NCBI GenBank assembly: GCA_009779975.1
Contig: WRAY01000004.1
Coordinates: 29,635 to 93,634 of the forward strand
Direction of reading: 5' to 3'
Origin: Bacillota bacterium
Lineage (GTDB): Bacteria > Bacillota > Clostridia > Christensenellales > Pumilibacteraceae
DNA: 64,000 nucleotides
Position 1 is the first letter of the stretch, and the number at the start of each line of letters is the position of its first letter. This document shows positions 17,004-25,225 of the stretch, one piece after another. The translations under genes and the position numbers were made by a program. The notes under the pieces were generated by a model. The model saw only the letters and a list, made by a program, of their open reading frames with translations. It did no database searches and had not been told where the DNA came from.

Positions 17004-17078
17004 GCGGAAGTAGCTCAGTGGTAGAGCGATGCCTTGCCAAGGCATAGGTCGCGAGTTCGACCCTCGTCTTCCGCTCCA
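17004..17078 (+). tRNA. tRNA-Gly (anticodon GCC)
   Basis: 75 nt. The acceptor GCGGAAG pairs with CTTCCGC, the anticodon loop TTGCCAA gives GCC, the T loop is GTTCGACC, and the CCA end is encoded. The spacer after tRNA-Val (16803-17003) carries an AAGTGAATAAATG/AACTTATTCACC inverted repeat and a weak TTGAAT-N17-GATACT promoter. Confidence 0.97.
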
Positions 17079-17082
17079 TTTT

Positions 17083-17114
17083 AAAAAACCATGCTATATT
17101 TAGTGTGGTTTTTT
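17083..17114 (+). terminator. Terminator after tRNA-Gly
   Basis: AAAAAACCA (17083-17091) pairs with TGGTTTTTT (17106-17114) five bases after the tRNA, and the right arm supplies the T-tract. Confidence 0.85.
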
Positions 17115-17265
17115 GTTATATCCTAGTAAAAATAGATGATGATAAGCGGATATTGGATATTTCAAACATTTAAATAAATTTGTTATTTAATGTCAAAAAC
17201 ATTGAGAATTAATTACATTTATTGGTAGTATTTAAAAATTTTTAAGAGCAACTGATTTGTTTCGA

Positions 17266-17294
17266 TTGACAGATATACTAAGGTATATTATAAT
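17266..17294 (+). promoter_or_regulatory. Consensus promoter with embedded palindrome
   Basis: A perfect TTGACA (17266-17271), 17-nt spacer and perfect TATAAT (17289-17294). The spacer contains TATACTAAGGTATA (17274-17287), related to TATACTAAAGTATA at 21361. It is about 130 nt upstream of the acyltransferase gene and may be its main promoter under repressor control. Confidence 0.7.
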
Positions 17295-17337
17295 ACAATT
17301 AATACTGGGAGATTATTATAAACAGACTTTAAATTGT

Positions 17338-17366
17338 TTGCTTAAAATTTTCTAACATGGTAAAAT
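17338..17366 (+). promoter_or_regulatory. Second candidate promoter before plsC-like gene
   Basis: TTGCTT (17338-17343), 17-nt spacer, TAAAAT (17361-17366). Transcription from here would begin at the foot of the hairpin at 17376. Confidence 0.5.
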
Positions 17367-17375
17367 AATAAAAGT

Positions 17376-17413
17376 AAGGTGTAAGGAGGGGACTTATAAG
17401 ATTTTTGCACCTT
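17376..17413 (+). promoter_or_regulatory. Leader hairpin, possible attenuator
   Basis: AAGGTGTAA (17376-17384) pairs with TTGCACCTT (17405-17413), nine pairs with one G-U, followed by TTCTTATTTCTTC. The loop holds GGAGGGG. The structure lies between the promoters and the ATG at 17430, so it could end or modulate transcription of the acyltransferase operon. Confidence 0.4.
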
Positions 17414-17429
17414 TTCTTATTTCTTCTCC

Positions 17430-18122
17430 ATGAGCGAAAACAAAAAAAATAAAAAATCAACAAGATATAGTCGAATTTTGCTTTTACTTGCAAAAATCTT
17501 TCTTTTGCTTATATGGTTTGTTATTCCTCCGAAATATCACTATGAAGAAGGACTTAAAAAAAAGCCGGAAATAGAAAAAAGAGCAATGGTTGTTTGCAAT
17601 CACAATAATTACTCGATAGACGGCTTTTTGATGTATTTGATATGGTTTCAAAGAAATATTTTTCCGCTTGTCACGAAAGTTTTTTTTGACAGAAAAAAAT
17701 CGCTTTGGGCGTGGTATACTAGGAATGTCGGGGCAATTCGTATTGGACCCGATGTTGACAACCTAGCCTCGCCGTTTGAAAAAGTAAAGGATTATTTTGA
17801 ACTTGAAAGAGTGATTTGTGCAATGCCTGAGGGCGGAGTGAACACAACAGGCGGCAAAATGCTCCCATTCAAATCAGGACTTTTTTTAATGGCGTTTAAT
17901 GCAAATGCTCCCATATACCCAACATATATCGGGCGATTGAAATTATTCAAAAGAACTCATATCTATGTCGGAAATCCGATAACCCCGGAGATAGCAAAAG
18001 AAGAAAGTGAAAGAACAGGCGAAAAACCGGTTGACGCATTCATGCAACTAACAAGAAAAACAATGGATAAGTTTGAGAATGAATACTTTGATTTAATTGA
18101 AAAAATAAAAACAAAAAAATAA
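17430..18122 (+). CDS. PlsC-like acyltransferase, second copy
   Basis: 230 residues. One N-terminal hydrophobic segment (about residues 13-30) is followed by VCNHNNYSIDGF (His-Asp spacing of five), MPEGGVNTTGGKMLPFKSG (block III type) and APIYPTYIG (block IV type). It should acylate lysophosphatidate or a similar glycerolipid at the membrane. The next gene is a FakA-FakB fusion that activates fatty acids by phosphorylation, a fitting donor system. No ribosome site immediately precedes the ATG; a leader hairpin does. It is paralogous to the protein at 7274 and shares its unusual motif. Confidence 0.87.
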   Translation: MSENKKNKKSTRYSRILLLLAKIFLLLIWFVIPPKYHYEEGLKKKPEIEKRAMVVCNHNNYSIDGFLMYLIWFQRNIFPLVTKVFFDRKKSLWAWYTRNVGAIRIGPDVDNLASPFEKVKDYFELERVICAMPEGGVNTTGGKMLPFKSGLFLMAFNANAPIYPTYIGRLKLFKRTHIYVGNPITPEIAKEESERTGEKPVDAFMQLTRKTMDKFENEYFDLIEKIKTKK

Positions 18123-18177
18123 CAACAACTATGATATGCATTATTAATTATGCATTTCTTAAGAACGGAGAAATCAA

Positions 18178-20040
18178 ATGAGAATTGGAATGAAAATTGA
18201 CGGAGTTTTATTAAGAGGCTTATTGATAAGCGGCTTTCATAACTTGTGCAACAGCGTTGAATACCTCAACGATATTAATGTCTTTCCGGTGTCTGACGGC
18301 GACACCGGAACAAACATGAAAAGAACTTTCGAAGCGGGCATTAACGCAATGGTTGGAAGTGCATCTTTTTCTAAAGTTTTTTCATCTTTTGTTGAAGGAA
18401 TGCTCTTAGGTTCGCGAGGTAATTCTGGGCTGATTTTGTCGCAGTATTGCTTTGGTCTTTATGAATCAATAAAAGGCAAGGACAATATCTCCGCACTAGA
18501 GTTATGTGATGCGCTCATGGATGCTTATGATGCAGCCTATAAAGCGCTCTTAAAGCCGGTTGAGGGAACAATCTTGACCGTTATGCTTGAAAGTGCGAAA
18601 AAAACAAAAACCAGAATTGACAAAGATACATCTTTTGAAAATTTCTTTGACATCTTTTCTGCTGAAATTTATTCAAGTTTACAGCAAACAACCGCAATGC
18701 TGAAAGTCCTTCGTGAAAACGGAGTAGTCGACAGCGGAGCGGCTGGTTTTTATTTGATTTTTGACGGAATCAGAAAAGGGATTTATGGTAACAACTTAGG
18801 GGGGGCAACGCTTCCGTCATATTCACAAGCACCCTCAAAAGTCAAAAAAATAACTAGGGAGGAGTTGAAATTCCGCTATTGCACCGAGTTTACTTTGAAA
18901 TTGGAAAAATCCTATGACAGAGAAGAGATTGTTGATTTGCTCAAAGACAAAGGCGACTCAATCGTTATCGCTGAAAACGGCGGAATTTTGAAAGTTCATA
19001 TTCACACCAATGATTCACAAAGCGTTTTAGACGAATTCAAAAGTTTCGGCGGATTTATTGAAACAAAAATTGACGATATGGCTGAGCAGCAAAAATCAGA
19101 CTACTCTTATGCAATAATCGGCGATATCACATGCGACTTGAGCGAGAATGTCAGAAAAAGATTTGGAGTTGACGGCTATATCAAAGGTCACATGACAATT
19201 CCTGACGGTAGTGAGATTATTTCAACTCTTGACTGGAGTTATATGCCTTCTGAAGAATTCTACACTCATCTAAAGGCAAACTCAAAAAAATATAAAACTG
19301 CCCCTGCAAGCGTTGGTGAAATTGTCCGTTATGGCGAACAATTCTTGCAAAATGGTAAAGACCTTTTGATGATTTCAATCTCGTCAAAACTCAGCGTGTC
19401 CTACAATCTTATGTTAAACGCTGCAAAACTTCTTGAGGAGAAATACCCCGATAGAAAAGTTTTAGTAATTGACTCAAAAAAATATTCGGTTGGAGTTGGG
19501 CAACTAATTTTAAAAGCATGTCAGTTAAGAAAAGAGGGAATGTCAATTGAGGAAAACGCTAAAGAACTTGAATTAATCAAACATACAATCCACCAAATGG
19601 GGACAATGGATGACTTGTTCTTTGTTGCCTCAAAAGGACGAATTTCAAACGCAAAAGCGTTTTTAGGAACACTGATAAAAATTAAAACTCTCGGAGATTT
19701 TGATGCGGACGGAATGGTCAGCGTTATTGGTAAAATAAAAGGAAAAGGGCATGAAAGAGCCTATAAAGTGATTATTGAATACATCAAAAACACAATAGTT
19801 AACCCGAAAGAGCAAATAATCATAGTTGCAAATTCTCAAAGAGGCGAGCAAGCGAGAGTCTTAAAAGCGCTCATTGAAGAACATATTGCCCCCAAAGAAG
19901 TAATTCTTTCCGACATCTATCCCGCAACAGGAATAAACGCAGGTCCCGGACTTGTTGCCGCCTACTACTTTGGAACTCCGATAACAGACTTGAAGAATGA
20001 AAGAGAAATCATGGATTCACTAATGAAAGGAATGAAGTAG
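18178..20040 (+). CDS. DAK2-DegV fusion, fatty acid kinase FakA/FakB type
   Basis: 620 residues. The N-terminal DAK2/DhaL-like kinase domain (1-200) carries NVFPVSDGDTGTNM (35-47) with the metal-binding aspartates, plus the GSRGNSGLILSQ loop. A middle FakA segment (about 220-300, FRYCTEFTLKL) follows. From about 313 to the end is a DegV/FakB fatty-acid-binding domain (GDITCDLSENVRKRFGVDGY, SSKLSVSYNLMLNAA). FakA phosphorylates a fatty acid held by FakB, giving acyl phosphate for phospholipid synthesis; the fusion would pass it internally. GGAG lies 8 nt before the ATG. The gene follows a PlsC-like gene. A second, unfused FakA is at 58210. Confidence 0.92.
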   Translation: MRIGMKIDGVLLRGLLISGFHNLCNSVEYLNDINVFPVSDGDTGTNMKRTFEAGINAMVGSASFSKVFSSFVEGMLLGSRGNSGLILSQYCFGLYESIKGKDNISALELCDALMDAYDAAYKALLKPVEGTILTVMLESAKKTKTRIDKDTSFENFFDIFSAEIYSSLQQTTAMLKVLRENGVVDSGAAGFYLIFDGIRKGIYGNNLGGATLPSYSQAPSKVKKITREELKFRYCTEFTLKLEKSYDREEIVDLLKDKGDSIVIAENGGILKVHIHTNDSQSVLDEFKSFGGFIETKIDDMAEQQKSDYSYAIIGDITCDLSENVRKRFGVDGYIKGHMTIPDGSEIISTLDWSYMPSEEFYTHLKANSKKYKTAPASVGEIVRYGEQFLQNGKDLLMISISSKLSVSYNLMLNAAKLLEEKYPDRKVLVIDSKKYSVGVGQLILKACQLRKEGMSIEENAKELELIKHTIHQMGTMDDLFFVASKGRISNAKAFLGTLIKIKTLGDFDADGMVSVIGKIKGKGHERAYKVIIEYIKNTIVNPKEQIIIVANSQRGEQARVLKALIEEHIAPKEVILSDIYPATGINAGPGLVAAYYFGTPITDLKNEREIMDSLMKGMK

Positions 20041-20112
20041 GGGATGGTGATTGGTGTTTAATAAATTAAACTTATCCAACCACTAAACATCAATCGCCAA
20101 TCACTAAAATAA
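20041..20112. repeat. GGTGATTGG/CCAATCACT inverted repeat
   Basis: GGTGATTGGTG near the left end pairs imperfectly with CGCCAATCACT at the right, across an AT-rich loop. It ends 3 nt before the ATG of the hydrolase gene, which has no ribosome binding site. Confidence 0.6.
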
Positions 20113-20115
20113 CAA

Positions 20116-21129
20116 ATGATGAATTTAACAAGCACTCTCTCTCAAACAGGATGGATAATTCTTGGAACTGCTCTCGGATTTATGGTGTTTGCCGGGCTGT
20201 TTTTGATATGTTTAACTGCTTTTATTATTTTTAGAAAAACTCTCTACAGAAGTCCGAAAAAACCTCGCAAAAGGGAATACTCCGTTCACAAATTTCATGC
20301 TTCGACCGAAGAAAAAATGGCTGCTCCCAGAAAGATGTTTGATGAGGGAACTTTGTGGGCAGAGCAGTTTAGTGACATTACGGATGATTTGCATATCGTT
20401 AACGATAACTTAAATTTATATGGTCAATACATCAATTTTGGATTTGACAAATGTGCTGTTATCATTCAAGGAAGGACAGAGTCGCTTTTATATTCATATT
20501 ATTTTGCAGAAGTTTACGCAAAAAACGACTATAATATTTTGGTAATAGATACTCGTGCACATGGCTTGAGCGACGGAAAATTCGTCACTGCTGGTGTTTT
20601 GGAATATCGTGATGTTATCAAGTGGATAGAACTGGTCAAAGACAAATATTTTATTAACTCTTTTGTAATTCACGGCATATGCATCGGAGCCGCAAACGCA
20701 ATATATGCCTATAGTGAAATGAAAGCAAAAAATGACGAAAACAGCAGGCTCATCAAAAAAGTTGTTCTCGACGGAACATATTCAAGTTATTTTGAAATTT
20801 TTTCTCGGCATCACAAAGAAAGAAAAAAACCGGTTTTTCCTTTTGTCCAGTTGATATTTTTCTATCTATATTTAGCAACCGGGGCAAGATTGTTAAAAAA
20901 AATACCTTTAAAAGAAATCGCCAATCTGGATATCCCGACACTTTTTATCTACAGCAAAGAAGATATCTATTGCACGCCGGAAAAAAACAAACAATTATTT
21001 GATGCATGTTCCTCGCATGACAAAGAAATCCGCATCTTCCCAAAAGGCAGACACTCCCATGTCCGCATAAACCAACCCGAAGACTATGACCAAACAATAG
21101 ATGAATTTTTAAAAAAATATCAAGAGTGA
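20116..21129 (+). CDS. Membrane-anchored alpha/beta hydrolase with Cys nucleophile
   Basis: 337 residues. An N-terminal membrane segment (about 10-37) is followed by an alpha/beta hydrolase fold: VIIQGRTESLLYS (oxyanion region), VIDTRAHGLSDG, and nucleophile elbow HGICIGAA with Cys189 where Ser is usual. The acid candidate is in FIYSKEDIYC and the His in FPKGRHSHVRI. A cysteine nucleophile occurs in dienelactone-hydrolase-type enzymes, so activity may be retained on another class of ester, or the protein may be inactive. The domain side of the membrane cannot be decided. No ribosome site; the gene directly follows a repeat element. Confidence 0.85.
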   Translation: MMNLTSTLSQTGWIILGTALGFMVFAGLFLICLTAFIIFRKTLYRSPKKPRKREYSVHKFHASTEEKMAAPRKMFDEGTLWAEQFSDITDDLHIVNDNLNLYGQYINFGFDKCAVIIQGRTESLLYSYYFAEVYAKNDYNILVIDTRAHGLSDGKFVTAGVLEYRDVIKWIELVKDKYFINSFVIHGICIGAANAIYAYSEMKAKNDENSRLIKKVVLDGTYSSYFEIFSRHHKERKKPVFPFVQLIFFYLYLATGARLLKKIPLKEIANLDIPTLFIYSKEDIYCTPEKNKQLFDACSSHDKEIRIFPKGRHSHVRINQPEDYDQTIDEFLKKYQE

Positions 21130-21136
21130 AAAAAAG

Positions 21137-21177
21137 AAAATAGGTTAGTTGGCTAAAAATAACCAACGACCTATTTT
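21137..21177 (+). terminator. Terminator after hydrolase gene
   Basis: AAAATAGGT and GTTGG on the left pair with CCAAC and ACCTATTTT (21169-21177) on the right, with CGTTT following. The A-rich left side could also act on the minus strand. Confidence 0.85.
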
Positions 21178-21256
21178 CGTTTATTGCTTAGTTGCTGCAC
21201 AATAAGAGAAAATTAAAGAAAAAATATTCTTTTTTCCGTTCTCTATAGTTTTTGAC

Positions 21257-21285
21257 TTGCATTATATATTTTTTTTATATATAAT
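21257..21285 (+). promoter_or_regulatory. Promoter of the ABC exporter operon
   Basis: TTGCAT (21257-21262), 17-nt spacer, TATAAT (21280-21285). It leaves a leader of about 210 nt before the ATPase gene, containing a palindrome and a repeat element. Confidence 0.65.
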
Positions 21286-21360
21286 TAATATTAACAGGTA
21301 AAATTTTGTCGAAAGAGTGAGAAATTTGAATTTTATAGATTTTAAAAACAACTTAAAGAG

Positions 21361-21500
21361 TATACTAAAGTATAGTAGGGAGAAGGAATAAGTGAAATGT
21401 GAAAGATGAAAATGAAAAGTAAGGTTTGATTCTATACAAATCGACAAAATAATTCGGCAATATTTTTCACTTTTCAACATTTACTTTTTACTTTTAAAAA
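21361..21500. repeat. TATACT palindrome plus AAGTGAAAA-type inverted repeat
   Basis: TATACTAAAGTATA (21361-21374) is followed by purine-rich AAGTGAAATGTGAAAGATG and, after an AT-rich loop, the complementary TTTTTCACTTTTCAACAT and TTTTTACTTTT. The repeat ends 5 nt before the ATPase start and leaves no ribosome binding site. Apart from the terminator and promoter, the 21130-21504 gap holds no gene. Confidence 0.55.
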
Positions 21501-21504
21501 AACT

Positions 21505-22362
21505 ATGTTAAAAGTTAAAAACCTTTTTAAGGTTTATAAAAATGCAAAATACATATCAGCAAGAAATGTCTCCTTTGAGGTCAAAGAGGGCGAGATTTTT
21601 GGATTTCTTGGTGTTAACGGTGCAGGGAAGTCAACGACTATCAAATGCATAACGGGCATTATTCCTTTCACTGCCGGCAAAATTGAAGTTTGCGGTCATG
21701 ACATAAAAGAAGAGCCGTTTGATGCAAAACGCAGTTTTGGTTTTGTTCCTGACAATCATGCGGTCTATGACAAGTTGACAGGCAGTGAATACATTAGTTA
21801 TATCGCAAGTATCTACAAAGTTCCTGTGGAAGAATATCAAAAACGCTTCGATACTCTTGTTGAAAAATTCAACCTTAAAAATGCAATAAACAATCAAATA
21901 ATGTCGTATTCACATGGCATGAAACAAAAAATATCAATCATCGGGGCATTAATTCATGAACCGAAACTTTGGATATTGGATGAGCCTATGGTAGGACTTG
22001 ACCCTCAATCGATTCTAGATGTTAAAAACTACATGAAGGAATATGCTGAAAGCGGCAATTCCGTCATCTTTTCTTCCCACAACCTAGACACTGTCGAAAA
22101 ACTTTGTGACAGAGCCCTAATCATTCACGGCGGAACTGTTATTGCCTTGATTGATTTAAAAGAATATCAAAAGAAAGGAATTAGTTTAGAAGACGAGTTC
22201 ATGAGATTAACAAAAGAAGCCAGTAAAGAAATCGACAAAGTTAGGGCAGACTTGCTTAAGCAAGAAGAAGAACTCGCCAAAAAAATGGGCAAAAGAAAAG
22301 CCGGAAAAGCAATGCAGAAAAAAATAAGAGAAGAAGTCTTTGCGCAAATGGAAATGAACTAG
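21505..22362 (+). CDS. ABC transporter ATP-binding protein
   Basis: 285 residues. Walker A is GVNGAGKS (36-43), the signature is YSHGMKQKISI (a variant of LSGGQ), Walker B is LWILDEPMVGLDP, and the H-loop is SSHNL. After the ATPase core a lysine/glutamate-rich coiled tail (about 225-285) replaces the usual short end. It is followed by a large membrane protein that should be its permease. The pair resembles exporters of the ABC-2 class. The cargo is unknown; two exported proteins are encoded next. No ribosome binding site lies before the ATG. Confidence 0.95.
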   Translation: MLKVKNLFKVYKNAKYISARNVSFEVKEGEIFGFLGVNGAGKSTTIKCITGIIPFTAGKIEVCGHDIKEEPFDAKRSFGFVPDNHAVYDKLTGSEYISYIASIYKVPVEEYQKRFDTLVEKFNLKNAINNQIMSYSHGMKQKISIIGALIHEPKLWILDEPMVGLDPQSILDVKNYMKEYAESGNSVIFSSHNLDTVEKLCDRALIIHGGTVIALIDLKEYQKKGISLEDEFMRLTKEASKEIDKVRADLLKQEEELAKKMGKRKAGKAMQKKIREEVFAQMEMN

Positions 22363-22431
22363 TGGTCGGTGAATGTTAAATTTTTTAACCGCCAACCATT
22401 AGCCATCGACCGCCAACCATTGACTACCAAC
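22363..22431. repeat. GGTCGGTGA/CGACCGCCAACC inverted repeat
   Basis: The left side GGTCGGTGAATG and right side with CCGCCAACCATT, CATCGACCG and CCAACC form an imperfect hairpin between the two ABC genes. It ends directly before the permease ATG. Confidence 0.55.
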
Positions 22432-22433
22432 CT

Positions 22434-24134
22434 ATGGATACAATCTGGACATTAATAAAACTTCAATTCAGGGCAGGTGCGAGAATTGCTCGCGAAAAAA
22501 GCCCTGCCAGAACAGCCCTAAAATGGTTAATCATCATAGCGGTTGCGTCTGTCCTTATGGGCGGACTTATTGCAGTTTACTACATGCTTTCAAATCAATT
22601 CACCATTATTGAAGGCGGTGTTGATTTGCTTAATGAATTTTTGACATTCACTCTTGCCGCTTTTATGGCGATTCAAACGCTGTTTCTAATCCCTCTTCTA
22701 ATCAAAGTTCTCGACATAAATAACGACAGGGAATTGTTATTAAAACTTCCATTATCATCTCGTCAAATTTTTATCTCAAAATTATTAGTTGCCTATTCAT
22801 TTGAATTGCTGTTTACTCTTGTTATATTAGGACCGCTTCTTATTGCATATGGTGCAGTGGCTTCTATGGCGTGGTGGTTCTTTGTTTTTGCAATTCCTCT
22901 ATTTATTATTTTCGTTCCTGTATTTCCGTTCTTTTTGACAATACTCTTGTTGTTTCCGATAATAAAACTTGTTCAATTTTTAAAACAAAGAACGGTTATC
23001 ACTATTTTGGTTTATTTGGGAGCGTTAGTTGGAGGAATTATTCTTTACATGCAGGTTGTTCAAGGAATGGTTCATGCTATTGCCTATGACGGCTTTGCAG
23101 ACACTCTTCAAAATAATGCCGGACAAATTCAAAACATATCAAGATACTTGTTTCCGGCACAACTATTTGCGTTCATGGTAAGCGGCGGTGCCGGTTCATT
23201 CTTTGGATGGTTTGCAGTTGTTATTGCTGCGTCTGCCATTCTACTCACCGGTGCGTTTTATATCGCAAATCTCAAATACAAAAAATTCTACATGGAAGAG
23301 CATGGGACGATGTCAGGTTTTTCGGCGAAAGGAAAGTATAACGGACTTAATTCCTCGACCGCAGTTTTGGGAAAAGACAGCCGTAATATCTTCCGCTCCT
23401 CAAACTACACTTTCCAATTCCTTCTAATCGTTGCAATTACTCCGCTTCTTATTTTCTTTTCAAACCGTGTTGCAAACTATGCGGCTTTTCACTCTTTGGC
23501 AGAATATGGTCAAGCAAGCATGGCTGGCGATATGGGCTTTGAAATAACACTTTTAATTTCCATCGTTCTAATTCCGCTTGCATCTGCTTTTGCGGCATCA
23601 AACATATCACGGGAAGGTCACAACATCTATCACACAAAACTTATTCCTGTCTCATTCCGAAAACAGTTGTTCATAAAAGCAGGCATTGTTTTTGTTCCGA
23701 TTTTTGCGACAACTTTGGTCGGAGTTCTCCTCAGCATGATAACTCATCGCAACATAGGAGGAGGCAGCATGTATATAGCAGGACTTCAAGGAACAGATGT
23801 TTTAGTCCTTTTGGTCATCACAACCTTTATGGCAATAGGCTATATATGTTTGGGAACCTATATTGATTTGCGAAAACCGCTGTGCAATCAAATAGGAACA
23901 GGAGAATTAACAAAAGCAACAGGACATGCCAATTTCATCATATTACTGGGAACTATTATTGGTTTGGGCTTTGGTGCAGTAGCGCTTCTTGCCGCATTCG
24001 ACATTAATATTGTCGACATTTCAAGACAAGGTTTCAGAATATTCCTTCTTATATTCTCAATTGTTTTTGGCGGCACCTTTGCAGCACTGTTGTTTGTTGA
24101 CGGTCCGAAAAGATATTATAGATTAGAACAATAG
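22434..24134 (+). CDS. ABC transporter permease (large, polytopic)
   Basis: 566 residues with about a dozen hydrophobic segments, for example WLIIIAVASVLMGGLIAVYYML, FLTFTLAAFMAIQTLFLIPLL, FFVFAIPLFIIFVPVFPFFL and a final cluster from IILLGTIIGLGFGAVALLAAF onward. The N-terminus (MDTIWTLIKLQFR) is cytosolic and basic. The layout matches the duplicated ABC-2-like permeases encoded next to ATPases in Firmicutes. Cotranscribed with the ATPase at 21505. The substrate is unknown. There is no ribosome site; a repeat element abuts the start. Confidence 0.88.
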   Translation: MDTIWTLIKLQFRAGARIAREKSPARTALKWLIIIAVASVLMGGLIAVYYMLSNQFTIIEGGVDLLNEFLTFTLAAFMAIQTLFLIPLLIKVLDINNDRELLLKLPLSSRQIFISKLLVAYSFELLFTLVILGPLLIAYGAVASMAWWFFVFAIPLFIIFVPVFPFFLTILLLFPIIKLVQFLKQRTVITILVYLGALVGGIILYMQVVQGMVHAIAYDGFADTLQNNAGQIQNISRYLFPAQLFAFMVSGGAGSFFGWFAVVIAASAILLTGAFYIANLKYKKFYMEEHGTMSGFSAKGKYNGLNSSTAVLGKDSRNIFRSSNYTFQFLLIVAITPLLIFFSNRVANYAAFHSLAEYGQASMAGDMGFEITLLISIVLIPLASAFAASNISREGHNIYHTKLIPVSFRKQLFIKAGIVFVPIFATTLVGVLLSMITHRNIGGGSMYIAGLQGTDVLVLLVITTFMAIGYICLGTYIDLRKPLCNQIGTGELTKATGHANFIILLGTIIGLGFGAVALLAAFDINIVDISRQGFRIFLLIFSIVFGGTFAALLFVDGPKRYYRLEQ

Positions 24135-24145
24135 TTGAAAATAAT

Positions 24146-24224
24146 TGTAGGGGACGCCGCCCTCGGCGTCCCGAAAAAAAGCAGACGATATTATTACGGG
24201 ACGCCGAGGGCGGCGTCCCCTACA
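24146..24224. repeat. TGTAGGGG-type element, perfect 28-bp inverted repeat
   Basis: The arms 24146-24173 and 24197-24224 are perfect reverse complements, each itself containing a smaller hairpin (GGGACGCCG/CGGCGTCCC type). The 23-nt spacer is AT-rich. This is the cleanest copy of the family and looks recent or conserved by selection. Confidence 0.92.
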
Positions 24225-24279
24225 AGGACGAGTTCTTTTGTTTGTAGTTCTAGTTACTACTTATTTGAAGATATAGACA

Positions 24280-25134
24280 ATGAAAAAAACAATTCTACTA
24301 TTCTTATTCATACTTCCTGTCATCATCGTTGTGTTGGTCTTTGCCATCGCAGGGGTTGTTGGTCGCAGGCAAATGGTTGTTCCGGTAGAAAGCGTGGAAA
24401 TCAACAGGGCAATTTTTGAAGATAGTCCTCAAAAGCATTCGCCGTGGCATGAGCAATATGGAACAAACAATCTAATACTAATTGTTTCTCCAGGTGAGGA
24501 AATTGAATTTGCAAGATACTTTGTTATCTATCCCGCTGAAGCCTCGCTAAACTTTTCTTTGTTTGAAATCTCAAACCCCGAGGTTGTCCAAATTAATGAA
24601 CAAGGAAACATAGTTGTCCTTCAAAACATGCGCTCAACCGACCCGAGAGAGGGGATTGAAATAGTGGTTGTCGACGGAGCAACAAGATTCTTTTCAGTTT
24701 TCATCATCATTGATGTTGATGGAACAAGATTTGATTATTTCGGCTTTGACGGAGATTTGTTCAGAGAGGGAATAGGGCGTGACTGGGAAGAGTTCGGACT
24801 GGAAAACGCAGGTGATTTTGTCAGCATTGATTTTGAAAACCAATTAATAATTGAAAGAAATTTCATACCATATGAATTAGAATATGTAATTCCAATCGCT
24901 GCAATTTTAGAACGAGGTTTCAATGTTGCTCCGTTTGATTTGTTGTATGTTATCAATCCTTTAAGAGAACAGTTTTTGGCGTCATTGACATTTAGTTCAA
25001 GCAACAACAACATCTTGAGAATAACAGGCGATGGGTTTGCAGAAGTTCTTGGCACAGGCGAAATGGAAATAAGAATAACAACAAACTTCCTAAACTCAAA
25101 TTTTGAGATTGTTGTCAATATAGTGATAATGTAG
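24280..25134 (+). CDS. Membrane-anchored exported protein with beta-rich domains
   Basis: 284 residues. A hydrophobic N-terminal segment (residues 4-28) without a lipobox acts as signal anchor. The exported part is rich in alternating hydrophobic beta strands (NNLILIVSPGEEIEF, PEVVQINEQGNIVVLQN, NILRITGDGFAEVLGTGEMEIRITTNF), the pattern of bacterial Ig-like (BIG2-type) domains. No catalytic motif is seen. It sits between the ABC permease and the giant lipoprotein and is probably in the same transcript, so a surface or export-related role is likely. No strong ribosome site. Confidence 0.7.
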   Translation: MKKTILLFLFILPVIIVVLVFAIAGVVGRRQMVVPVESVEINRAIFEDSPQKHSPWHEQYGTNNLILIVSPGEEIEFARYFVIYPAEASLNFSLFEISNPEVVQINEQGNIVVLQNMRSTDPREGIEIVVVDGATRFFSVFIIIDVDGTRFDYFGFDGDLFREGIGRDWEEFGLENAGDFVSIDFENQLIIERNFIPYELEYVIPIAAILERGFNVAPFDLLYVINPLREQFLASLTFSSSNNNILRITGDGFAEVLGTGEMEIRITTNFLNSNFEIVVNIVIM

Positions 25135-25222
25135 CGGTTAGTTGTTGGTGATTAATGGATAATGCAGGAATTTATTTTTCTTCCGCCAATCACCAACCAC
25201 CAATCACTAATCACCACAAATA
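25135..25222. repeat. GGTTAGTTG.GGTGATTAA / ACCAATCACTAATCACC element
   Basis: The G-rich left arm and C/A-rich right arm (CCAATCACC repeated) form an imperfect hairpin. It ends 4 nt before the giant lipoprotein ATG, which lacks a ribosome site. Confidence 0.6.
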
Positions 25223-25225
25223 ATC

